Positions 1 through 7,027 of a stretch of 7,202 nt of DNA are shown here, piece after piece. The position numbers and the translations under genes are program-made. The number at the start of each line of letters is the position of its first letter. The first letter of the stretch is position 1. The stretch is from Bacteroidales bacterium. GTDB taxonomy: Bacteria > Bacteroidota > Bacteroidia > Bacteroidales > SM23-62. The stretch lies in contig JADHVS010000217.1 in NCBI GenBank assembly GCA_016783865.1, forward strand, positions 1 to 7,202, written 5' to 3'. The notes beneath the pieces were generated by a model, which worked only from the letters and a program-made list of their open reading frames with translations, did not search any database and was not told the DNA's origin.

Positions 1-1
1 G

Positions 2-133
2 CTAATGTGTGAAAAAGTAGACCCGCATGGCAACATGGTGGAGGTCGGCTGGAACAGGGGCAAAAACGCCATTAGCGCTCTAAATCAGATCCAAAGCTAC
101 GAGGAGGTCAACGCAATCAACGCCCACTCGTAG
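2..133 (+). CDS. C-terminal fragment of an unrecognised protein (5' end outside window)
   Basis: An open frame runs in from the left edge and stops at TAG 131-133, giving 43 codons; the true start lies outside the window. The peptide is hydrophilic, has no membrane segment or recognisable motif, and ends in residues EEVNAINAHS. The other two forward frames and all reverse frames are interrupted or look non-coding here. Codons favour C or G at the third position (AAC, GAC, GGC, GTC, ATC), in contrast with the AT-rich DNA that follows, which supports real coding sequence. No family can be named. A phage or transposon protein is possible given the unusual 3' flank, but nothing in the fragment shows it. 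The next obvious terminator is about 180 bp downstream. Confidence 0.5.
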   Translation, partial: LMCEKVDPHGNMVEVGWNRGKNAISALNQIQSYEEVNAINAHS

Positions 134-315
134 CAACTATAGGCCGTTTTTTAGGAATTTAAGATAAGAATAAGACTGGACTAAATCTGCAACTTAATCC
201 TTTTATAATACCAGTGCGAACATATAATTCCACCAAGACACAGATAGGTTTAAGATTTGCAATGAGTTTTTAGTAAAATAAATTTATTAAGCCTCGGTTT
301 TCCCGGGACATTATT

Positions 316-345
316 GGGGGGTAGTGCACCCCCCTTTTTATTTTT
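316..345 (+). terminator. Rho-independent terminator
   Basis: GGGGGGT (316-322) can pair with ACCCCCC (328-334) around a 5-nt loop (AGTGC). It is followed at once by an uninterrupted run of five T and then ATTTTT, to 345. This is a GC-only stem closed by an A-T pair with a textbook U-tract, oriented to stop plus-strand transcription. It most likely ends the transcript of the gene stopping at 133, or of an unseen small RNA between 134 and 315, and it insulates the KAS III gene from upstream reading. Confidence 0.85.
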
Positions 346-384
346 CTCATTATTAATAAATGTTGCATTGTTGACTTTAAAAAC

Positions 385-404
385 GTCCAGTAATTCTCCT
401 GGAC
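385..404. repeat. Short inverted repeat, GTCCAG-N8-CTGGAC
   Basis: GTCCAG (385-390) and CTGGAC (399-404) are perfect 6-bp complements around an 8-nt spacer. No T-run follows, so this is not an evident terminator. It could be an operator half-site pair or a remnant structure. The right arm overlaps one copy of the 10-bp direct repeat CTGGACTAAA. Confidence 0.4.
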
Positions 405-535
405 TAAACTACCTCCGGGATCAAGTTGCTGTAATAGGATCAGATAAATAATGGGAGAATTATTTGCAAAATCACAACTTAATCTTTACACGAGAAAGTC
501 CGGATTGTTTTGGTGACATGCAGTTAAAATTTTTT

Positions 536-568
536 TTTGCAATAGTTAAAGTTTATATTCTAATTTTG
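536..568 (+). promoter_or_regulatory. Bacteroidota-type promoter of the KAS III gene
   Basis: TTTG at 536-539 and TAATTTTG at 561-568 match the Bacteroidetes -33 (TTTG) and -7 (TAnnTTTG) elements exactly, separated by 21 bp. Transcription would be expected to begin around 573-576. This leaves a leader of roughly 20 nt before the ATG at 595, but only a few bases before the ATG at 580, and so helps decide the gene start. Confidence 0.7.
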
Positions 569-594
569 CAGGTTGGATAATGCAAGGAATTAGT

Positions 595-1677
595 ATGAAA
601 AAAAGAAGGTATTCGGTAATTACAGGAACAGGAAGTTATATTCCATCAAAAAAGGTTACTAATGATAAGTTCCTTGAAAATTTATTTTATACACCTGAAG
701 GTGAAGTGATCAGGACAGATAAAAAGGAAATCATTTCCAAATTTGAAGAAATTACAGGGATCAGGGAGAGGAGGTATGCCGAGGATAACCATGTAGCGTC
801 TGACCTGGCCTATTTTGCTGCCCGGGACGCACTGGAGTCATCAAAAATTGATAAAGAGACACTGGATTATATCATAGTGGCACATAATTTCGGGGATGTC
901 AGGTACGATAAAAGGTGGTCAGATTTTGTCCCAAGCCTGGCTGCACGTGTAAAACAAAAATTGGGGATTAGAAATCCCAAAACTGTTGCCTACGATATTA
1001 TTTTCGGGTGTCCGGGATGGCTCCAGGGAGTTATCCAGGCAGATTATTATCTTAAGTCCGGTGATGCCCGGCGTGCCATGGTGATCGGAGCTGAGACCCT
1101 CTCAAGGGTTTCAGATCCGCACGACAGGGACAGCATGATATATTCCGACGGGGCTGGTGCTACCATCATTGACAGCGTGGAAAGCAAAAAACCGTTTGGG
1201 ATATTGTCACATTCAACCAGGTCTGATGCATTTGAATTTGCTGATATGCTGAGAATGGATAATTCTTACAATACAGAGTATTCAGGAGCGGAATTGTTTG
1301 TTAAAATGAATGGCAGAAAATTATATGAGTATGCCTTGAATACTGTTCCGCAACTGGTTAAGGATACCATTGAAAAGGCAAAATTAATCCTGCAGGATAT
1401 AAGTAAAGTCCTTATTCACCAGGCGAATGAAAAGATGGATGAGGCAATTCTTCAGCGGATTTTCAAACTTTTTGGCGAAAAAGTTATCCCGCAGCATATT
1501 ATGCCTATGATCATATCCACCCTGGGTAATAGTTCAGTAGCTACCTTGCCCGTATTGCTGGATATGATCTTCAAAGAGAAGTTAGATTACCAGCGCTTTA
1601 TAAAAGGAGACTTCCTGGCTTTTGCATCTGTGGGAGCAGGCATGAATATAAATTCCTTTATCTACAGGGTACCGTAA
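595..1677 (+). CDS. Ketoacyl-ACP synthase III-like protein (FabH/thiolase superfamily)
   Basis: This 360-aa cytoplasmic protein has the thiolase fold. KAS III enzymes catalyse decarboxylative Claisen condensation of an acyl-CoA or related starter with malonyl-ACP. The triad is visible: Cys139 in FGCPGW, His275 in IHQANE and Asn312 in LGNSS. The N-terminal half (GTGSYIPSKKVTND, then EEITGIRERR) is typical of the family. At 360 aa it is longer than canonical FabH (about 320), with extra sequence near residues 28-48, and the Cys motif departs from the usual A-A-C-x-G-F. The start at 595 is preferred over in-frame ATG 580: AAGGAA (584-589) lies 5 nt before it, and the predicted transcription start is too close to 580. 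It converges on an acyltransferase gene 30 bp away. Its substrate is unknown; it could be a primary FabH, an OleA-like condensing enzyme or a specialised-lipid synthase. Confidence 0.88.
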   Translation: MKKRRYSVITGTGSYIPSKKVTNDKFLENLFYTPEGEVIRTDKKEIISKFEEITGIRERRYAEDNHVASDLAYFAARDALESSKIDKETLDYIIVAHNFGDVRYDKRWSDFVPSLAARVKQKLGIRNPKTVAYDIIFGCPGWLQGVIQADYYLKSGDARRAMVIGAETLSRVSDPHDRDSMIYSDGAGATIIDSVESKKPFGILSHSTRSDAFEFADMLRMDNSYNTEYSGAELFVKMNGRKLYEYALNTVPQLVKDTIEKAKLILQDISKVLIHQANEKMDEAILQRIFKLFGEKVIPQHIMPMIISTLGNSSVATLPVLLDMIFKEKLDYQRFIKGDFLAFASVGAGMNINSFIYRVP

Positions 1678-1707
1678 CCTTTCTGATAAGACTTGATAAA
1701 ATTTTCT

Positions 1708-2997
1708 TCATTCCCCGGGGATACATTTGTTGGCATAATATTCCAGAATTGACCTGTTTTGAATAGTACCTTTTCCCGTTACAGCTTTACTGTATTGAAA
1801 GTAATCCATACCGATTGAAATTATATCGGCCAGACCATCTTCCTCGAAATAGGCTTTGTCAAGATTTACGGCCGGCAGGGAATTGCGCAATGACCTGGCA
1901 GGTTCCATGAGACTATTTATGCCACCGGTCGTCCATTTATCTGCAATGCTTTCAGTATCTGAGAGAAGAAGCCTCGCGATGAAATGTTGCGGCAGGATTT
2001 TAAGGTTTCTTTTAACCACATCGAAGCATTCTTCAAGACCAATTTCCGGGTTGTTCTTCAGTGATATAGGATCCCCCGCCACACAGAAAACAGGCAGCCT
2101 CTTCTCTGCAAATGCCCTGATCAGTGGATAGTTTGTTTTAATATCGTAACCGGGCCGGAAGGCAGCATATCTGTCATCCCCATCCTGCATGTCATGAAAC
2201 AGGCTCGATGGAGGAAGGAAGGACTTGTTCCGAAAGGATTCATATAACTGTTCTGCTTCGGGAACGAGTGTAAAGGACAATGAGATGGGAACAATCGAGA
2301 TTTCATGGTTTTCAGACACATCCCTTTGAACCTGTTTCACAGTCTTATATACCCTCCTGATCCTCGCCTCACCTGTTTTTCCTGAATAGGTCCTGCCACC
2401 TTCCGGGTATATCAGGGTATCCACACCAGCTGACAGCATGCGTTTTAAATATGCGGTGAATAAAACTGCATAACCTGCCCGGTAGTTTCGGGTGTTCCTG
2501 AACGAATCGAGGGCCTTGAACCTGTCATCCATAATCTGCCTGTCGAGCAAACAGCTGTTTACCAGGGGCATCAGGTAAGAGGATCGTCTTTTGGCGAGGG
2601 TATTCCAGGCGATAAACATGGGCTGCGGAACACGAACCTGTCTGGCCATCCAGGATATTATCATGGAGTCGATATGAGCCTGGTGGTTGGGAAGGTAGAA
2701 AATTGCCCCGTTGTGTGAGGCTTGCCTGATGGCTTCAAATGTCTTGTCACTTTCGCCGGATAATACCACAGACCGGTAAATATGCCTGTGGAACCAGTAC
2801 CTGCTGAAAAGTGAATATTGAAACATGAAGAGCTTTGAATAATTGGCCGAAAGTTGTTCCAGGTCCTGTTTGAAATAGTGCTCGGCTATTCGGTTTTTTG
2901 GATAAAAACTGGCGAGAAAATCATCCCTGAACTGATCAAAAACAACCCGGATATCCTGTTTCCTGTTGTAGTTTATTTTTTTAATCCGCCGGTACAT
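1708..2997 (-). CDS. PlsB-like glycerolipid acyltransferase (LPLAT superfamily)
   Basis: This 429-aa protein carries the acyltransferase blocks in order. Block I is NHQAHID (residues 104-110), the NH-x4-D catalytic signature with His105 and Asp110. A degenerate block II lies around LVNSCLLDR (145-153). Block III is YPEGGRTYSGK (197-207), which binds the glycerol phosphate, and block IV is VPIS (236-239). Block spacing and the EGGRT form resemble glycerol-3-phosphate acyltransferase PlsB more than the shorter PlsC, but it is far shorter than E. coli PlsB (about 800 aa). It is expected to transfer an acyl chain to glycerol phosphate or a related acceptor at the inner membrane face; no clear transmembrane helix is seen. 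GAGG (minus strand, 3008-3011) sits 10 nt before the ATG. It is convergent with the KAS III gene and divergent from the GH36 gene. The exact acceptor is uncertain. Confidence 0.85.
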   Translation of the reverse strand: MYRRIKKINYNRKQDIRVVFDQFRDDFLASFYPKNRIAEHYFKQDLEQLSANYSKLFMFQYSLFSRYWFHRHIYRSVVLSGESDKTFEAIRQASHNGAIFYLPNHQAHIDSMIISWMARQVRVPQPMFIAWNTLAKRRSSYLMPLVNSCLLDRQIMDDRFKALDSFRNTRNYRAGYAVLFTAYLKRMLSAGVDTLIYPEGGRTYSGKTGEARIRRVYKTVKQVQRDVSENHEISIVPISLSFTLVPEAEQLYESFRNKSFLPPSSLFHDMQDGDDRYAAFRPGYDIKTNYPLIRAFAEKRLPVFCVAGDPISLKNNPEIGLEECFDVVKRNLKILPQHFIARLLLSDTESIADKWTTGGINSLMEPARSLRNSLPAVNLDKAYFEEDGLADIISIGMDYFQYSKAVTGKGTIQNRSILEYYANKCIPGE

Positions 2998-3046
2998 GAC
3001 TTTTTTGCCTCACACTTTTAAAATGGAACACACTGAGAAGAAAAAA

Positions 3047-3079
3047 ATTGTACATTCCTCAAAATAAGGTTTAATTTTA
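3047..3079 (+). promoter_or_regulatory. Probable Bacteroidota-type promoter of the GH36 gene
   Basis: ATTG at 3047-3050 and TAATTTTA at 3072-3079 each differ by one base from the -33 (TTTG) and -7 (TAnnTTTG) consensus. They are separated by 21 bp, the same spacing as the promoter at 536-568. The implied leader before the ATG at 3117 is about 30 nt. No good Shine-Dalgarno precedes that ATG, which is common in this phylum. The 119-bp divergent region shows no equally good match for the minus-strand acyltransferase gene. Confidence 0.45.
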
Positions 3080-3116
3080 GAATATTATACATAAAAAAAC
3101 AAACGATACCTGTAAA

Positions 3117-5216
3117 ATGAAGAGACGTGACTTTTTTCAGCGCTCTGCAATAGGTGTTCTGGGTCTTGGTTTTACCCCGAGCCTGCTTGTTGATAATTGG
3201 ATGGCTAAAGCCAGGAAAGAACCTTCCCTCCTGAAGCAGGAGTGGATTTTACACGGGAATGGGAGCTTTGACATCGTATCTGATGAATTCTCCATCCTCG
3301 AATGCTATCCCGCGCTGGACTCCCGTCCGGTTTTCCCGCTTGCGGTCGGGTTGGAAGCAAGCAAAGGTGGGGGCAAATTAATTTATTCCCTGGATAAGGG
3401 AAAGCTTTCCCTTTCGTTTTCTTCGGGACCGAATGGTTTGATCCTTGACACCTCCGTTGAAGGATGGGATATGGCGCCTCACCTGGTATTCCCGCTCTCG
3501 GGAGGAAGGGTGGAGGGATGCAACAGGCTCTTCAAACAGGGAATGGGGTTTGCAGGACCGAGCGGGATCATTAAATTCCCGGAACCCGAGAAACTGAGAT
3601 TTGATCCCGGCCCTGTTTCAAAAGATGTCTGGAGTTATGACAGCTATCTGGTCACCGGTTTGATCACCTCCGGGGAGACCTCCCTGGTCATTGGGTCTTT
3701 TGACCATAGCAATTACCTTCAGAGAAGTACGATATACAACCGGCACAGGCGCTTCGGACTGACCGACAGGAGGACCAATACCAATGAGATTTTCCTCGAA
3801 ACAGGTTTCCTGATGGAAAATATTCCATTGGACCCTTCCGTCAAATTTCAACTTCCTTCTTTGCATTTTATTGCCGGAGTCGATCCATTCAATACCCTGA
3901 GGGATTTCTCGGTGATCCTGGCAAATTACAATAACATAACCTTAAGGAAAGCTCCAAGGTATCATTACTGCAGCTGGTACGAGCACGAATACAGGTTCAG
4001 CCAGGATAAGCTGGATGATTTGCTGGATGGATTAGATTCCATCCGGCCTGCAATTCCCTTTCAAACCCTCCAGATCGATGCCGGTTATAGTTACCTGGGT
4101 GAATGGCTGATCCCCAATGACCGCTGGCCCGATGGAATGGAGGCAGCATTCAGCTCCATACGTAAAGCCGATTATACAGCCGGTATCTGGATCGGCCCCT
4201 TCATGGTCAATACGAACAGCTTTATATACAAGCAGCATAAGGACTGGCTTTTACATGACCGGGAAGGAAACATCATTGTTGAATGGGAAAAGGACACCCA
4301 TTCAGAAGGTTCTGTCTGCATCCTGGATACCAGTCACCCGGATGCTTTTAGCTACCTGAGGGAAGTTTTCAGAACGATGAGGAAATGGGGGGCAGGGTAT
4401 TTTAAAACCGATTTCCTGGATTGGGGACTGCAGGATTCCACCAGGGTGAACAGATATACTCCGGGCAAAACCTCGGTTCAATATTTTCATGATGTGATAA
4501 GGATGATCAGGGAAGAGATTGGTGAGGAAAGTTTCTGGCTTGGCTGCATTACTCCTTTTGCACCGGTGGTGGGCTATGTTGATGCCATTCGTGTGTCGAA
4601 TGATGTCGCCCCGGGGTGGAGCAGGGGAGGTACCCTGAATATGTTCCGGGAAATGCACTGGGATCAGTATTTTAATAACATACTCTGGCAAAATGATCCG
4701 GATGTTTTTTACCTGAGAGATTATAATAACCAATTAACTGATGATGAGATGGAAACGATCGCTTTCTGGGACGGTTTTCTGGGCGGCGTTGTGAACATTT
4801 CAGATTCCATCCATAAATTGCATGAAGACCGGCTCAGGTTTTTAAGGTTTCTTCAGCCGCCTGAAAAACCTTTAACTGCCACCCTCCTTGACTGGCCCGT
4901 TCAGGATAAAAACATATATATGGCCTCAAAGAGGTTGTTGAATGGGGATTGGGGGATACTGGCAGTGAATATTTCAGGTGAATCTAAACCAGTGTCTGTT
5001 GATTTGAAGGCCATTACAGGGAAAGAGGCGGTAAATACCTTTTTCTGGAGACCGGGCGAACTCGACCACCTGGGAATGGTTGGCCATATCAGCTTCGAGC
5101 TTAAACCACACCAGAGCAGGCTCATCCTTGCCAGTGAAAAGGGTGAAGAGGTGAATCCGGGCATAACGATAAACGGGGAAGTAAAACCTGGTATAGCCTT
5201 ACTAATGAAATTATAA
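3117..5216 (+). CDS. Exported GH36-type alpha-galactosidase
   Basis: This 699-aa enzyme probably hydrolyses terminal alpha-galactosides with retention of configuration. Residues 1-27 form a twin-arginine signal (KRRDFFQRS, then a hydrophobic stretch), so it is likely folded before export to the periplasm. An N-terminal beta-sandwich (about 40-285) precedes a TIM barrel (about 290-590) and a small C-terminal beta domain (about 600-680). Barrel landmarks are CSWYEHEY, LQIDAGYS (Asp321), GIWIGPF, YFKTDFLDWG with presumed nucleophile Asp432, and IRVSNDVAPGW with presumed acid/base Asp496. The last two, about 60 residues apart and separated by FWLGCITP, follow the Thermotoga GalA pattern of GH36 rather than the CSSGGGR pattern of other bacterial GH36 enzymes. 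It converges with the DUF5060 gene, leaving 42 bp. Other clan GH-D specificities, such as alpha-N-acetylgalactosaminidase, remain possible. Confidence 0.85.
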   Translation: MKRRDFFQRSAIGVLGLGFTPSLLVDNWMAKARKEPSLLKQEWILHGNGSFDIVSDEFSILECYPALDSRPVFPLAVGLEASKGGGKLIYSLDKGKLSLSFSSGPNGLILDTSVEGWDMAPHLVFPLSGGRVEGCNRLFKQGMGFAGPSGIIKFPEPEKLRFDPGPVSKDVWSYDSYLVTGLITSGETSLVIGSFDHSNYLQRSTIYNRHRRFGLTDRRTNTNEIFLETGFLMENIPLDPSVKFQLPSLHFIAGVDPFNTLRDFSVILANYNNITLRKAPRYHYCSWYEHEYRFSQDKLDDLLDGLDSIRPAIPFQTLQIDAGYSYLGEWLIPNDRWPDGMEAAFSSIRKADYTAGIWIGPFMVNTNSFIYKQHKDWLLHDREGNIIVEWEKDTHSEGSVCILDTSHPDAFSYLREVFRTMRKWGAGYFKTDFLDWGLQDSTRVNRYTPGKTSVQYFHDVIRMIREEIGEESFWLGCITPFAPVVGYVDAIRVSNDVAPGWSRGGTLNMFREMHWDQYFNNILWQNDPDVFYLRDYNNQLTDDEMETIAFWDGFLGGVVNISDSIHKLHEDRLRFLRFLQPPEKPLTATLLDWPVQDKNIYMASKRLLNGDWGILAVNISGESKPVSVDLKAITGKEAVNTFFWRPGELDHLGMVGHISFELKPHQSRLILASEKGEEVNPGITINGEVKPGIALLMKL

Positions 5217-5221
5217 TTCAT

Positions 5222-5270
5222 CCGGGTTGCTGGTTACTACTGGTGCCAGGTACCTTGATTATTCAACCGG
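5222..5270. other. Imperfect inverted repeat between convergent stops (possible two-way terminator)
   Basis: CCGGGTTG (5222-5229) can pair with CAACCGG (5264-5270) with one bulged G. Inside it CTGG (5230-5233) can pair with CCAG (5246-5249). It spans the 42-bp gap between the GH36 stop and the stop of the opposing gene (5259-5261). A convergent pair this close needs termination on both strands, but there is no clear T-run, so the role is a guess. Confidence 0.3.
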
Positions 5271-6977
5271 TTCCAGGATGAAGGCAATATCCTTCCCGAT
5301 ATAATGTGCATGACCCTCTTCAATACTAAGTATGGGGATTTTAAATGATAATTCGTTGTTTTTCGCCTGGATTATCTTTTCCTCCGAACCGTTTTCCTGA
5401 AGGAACCTTCCGCCCCAGGTGTGGTAAAGCTTCAGCCTGAACCTGCCATTATCAACACCCTTCAGGGTAATGGTTTTTCCAGCCATATCGGTATCGGCAT
5501 TGACAGCCCACCCGAAAATCAGCTGATCACTGCTCATCGCGTAGGCATCACAATCCTTATTACCGGCCCCTAGCGGAGCCAGGCCGGTAAGTTTTGAAAA
5601 GGGTATCCCTTCTGTAAAATGCCTGAAATGCAAAAGCTGGTCCGTCACCACATTGTCATTTAACGCCCGTGAATATGACCACCAGAAGGGAGACATGGCG
5701 GTTCCTGATGCCAGGCTGACCCACAGGGCATTATGAAACTGAGCCATGTAGCCGGGCATATTCATTTCATAAAAAGTATGATCCCAGCCTGTCTCGGGGA
5801 TGATGGCCGGTTTTTCGTAATGGTTCCAGAGTTTGCTGACCTGCGAGTGATAATTCCGGTAACTGTATGTCAGGGGATGAATGTCATCATCAGCTATCCG
5901 GCCGGTTTCATTGATCGGGAATCCCTGCGCTTCATAGATCTCACGGCCTGCCATGTCAAATACCTCATATCCTCTGTCCCACCATTCATTGACGCCGCCG
6001 CTGCGGGTTCCGGTGGTCAGATGCTGCCATGGATCATTCGTTTTAAAATAATCATGTACTTTCCCTGCCCATTCAGCTGCACCCAGACTATCACCTGAAG
6101 CCCAGCCATCCGTGCCATTGACTTCATCGATGACAAACCATATGGCCAGTGAGCGGCTGTATCCCCAGCGGGCAATCATATACCTGTATAATTTTTCCTG
6201 GTATGCCCATGCTTTTTCACTGCTGTAGAAATCTCTGGCATCACAGACGAGTTGATAGGGATTGGCAGGCCAGGCAATGTTGCCTCCTCCCCAGACGGTC
6301 TCGGACAAGAAGGAATGGAACCAGATATTAAGGGCAAGTTTCATATCGCGTTTTTCCAGTTCATCGAGCAGTTCATCAATCCTGCTGCACAACAACTGGT
6401 CGTATCTTCCAAGTCCTGTGCCAAAGGTTTCAAGCGGAGTGATCAACCGGCTTATATAGTTCACACCACGATCCTCCAGATCGTCCAGAACCTCCGTTTC
6501 TGTCCGTCCGTTATACCACAGTCCAACCCCATACCAGGGTGTCCCGTCTGCATGTTCCAGGTAGCGTTTGTTTGATGCGATCCTGACCGGACCGTGGTAT
6601 TCAGATGAAACAACTGTGAAGGTTCTGGTTTCACTTTCGGTTGTCCCGTTTTTATCAGTTACAGTGACAAGGTAACTCCATTCTCCTGTCTCATCTGCTG
6701 AGAACCTTATATTGAATCCTCCCCGGAATTCCTGGGAGTAGAATCCGGGAACCTTCCAGTTTTTGCCGGAATGAGAAGTAAACGTCGCCATGATATCGAC
6801 CTCATCCGGATCAAATGGATTTTCATACACTGCATCTATGCTTAAAAAGACTTCAAGTTTTTCATACAGCCCCACCGCTTGGTCCCGTTGAAAAATCCTG
6901 TTTATGGAAGGCTGCCCGGGAATGTTTGCAGCAAGGGCAAATAAAAAAACAGTTAAAATGATCTTGTGGTTTCTCAT
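5259..6977 (-). CDS. Secreted DUF5060 / clan GH-A-like glycoside hydrolase
   Basis: This 572-aa protein starts at the ATG at 6977, followed by a signal peptide (MRNHKIILTVFLFALAA, about residues 1-22). Residues about 25-110 match DUF5060, an immunoglobulin-like domain of bacterial hydrolases (ENPFDPDEV, ATFTS, GFYS, FSADETGEWSY). A TIM barrel follows (about 115-450), with likely acid/base Glu285 in FVIDEVNG and likely nucleophile Glu395 in IPETGW, 110 residues apart as expected in clan GH-A. The C-terminal part (about 480-565) resembles the beta domain that often ends DUF4038-type hydrolases. Asp284 stands where most clan members have Asn before the acid/base. The frame is open to 7115, but that extension lacks a signal peptide and overlaps the upstream gene in another frame. 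The substrate is unknown; a plant-type glycan is inferred from the neighbours. Confidence 0.85.
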   Translation of the reverse strand: MRNHKIILTVFLFALAANIPGQPSINRIFQRDQAVGLYEKLEVFLSIDAVYENPFDPDEVDIMATFTSHSGKNWKVPGFYSQEFRGGFNIRFSADETGEWSYLVTVTDKNGTTESETRTFTVVSSEYHGPVRIASNKRYLEHADGTPWYGVGLWYNGRTETEVLDDLEDRGVNYISRLITPLETFGTGLGRYDQLLCSRIDELLDELEKRDMKLALNIWFHSFLSETVWGGGNIAWPANPYQLVCDARDFYSSEKAWAYQEKLYRYMIARWGYSRSLAIWFVIDEVNGTDGWASGDSLGAAEWAGKVHDYFKTNDPWQHLTTGTRSGGVNEWWDRGYEVFDMAGREIYEAQGFPINETGRIADDDIHPLTYSYRNYHSQVSKLWNHYEKPAIIPETGWDHTFYEMNMPGYMAQFHNALWVSLASGTAMSPFWWSYSRALNDNVVTDQLLHFRHFTEGIPFSKLTGLAPLGAGNKDCDAYAMSSDQLIFGWAVNADTDMAGKTITLKGVDNGRFRLKLYHTWGGRFLQENGSEEKIIQAKNNELSFKIPILSIEEGHAHYIGKDIAFILEPVE

Positions 6978-7027
6978 GATAATTTTTCTTATTTCTGTTT
7001 CTGTAAATGGTTTCTTCTGAACCTGCA

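Larger units (their letters stand above)
134..594. other. AT-rich intergenic region with no gene seen
   Basis: No reading frame of convincing length or composition lies here on either strand. The stretch holds a strong intrinsic terminator (316-345), a 6-bp inverted repeat (385-404), two pairs of 10-bp direct repeats (CTGGACTAAA at 176-185 and 399-408; CAACTTAATC at 190-199 and 475-484), and a Bacteroidota-type promoter close to its right end (536-568). No tRNA, tmRNA or riboswitch fold could be recognised by eye. About 180 bases separate the stop at 133 from the terminator, which leaves room for a small RNA or a long 3' untranslated region. Confidence 0.6.

Noticed and set aside
229..235. 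TCCACCA resembling the 3' end of a tRNA or tmRNA
   Set aside because: No acceptor stem, T-loop (GTTCRA) or other arm can be formed from the bases before it.
580..594. ATG at 580 as the start of the KAS III gene
   Set aside because: Only a few bases separate it from the predicted transcription start and it lacks a ribosome binding site, whereas 595 has AAGGAA at the right distance and gives the usual MKK-type start.
4302..4733. 143-aa minus-strand open frame inside the GH36 gene
   Set aside because: It lies wholly within the catalytic barrel of a well-supported gene and its peptide has no domain-like pattern, so it is a shadow frame.
5733..6098. 121-aa plus-strand open frame inside the DUF5060 hydrolase gene
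   Set aside because: It overlaps the region encoding the hydrolase barrel and shows no independent coding signal or start context.
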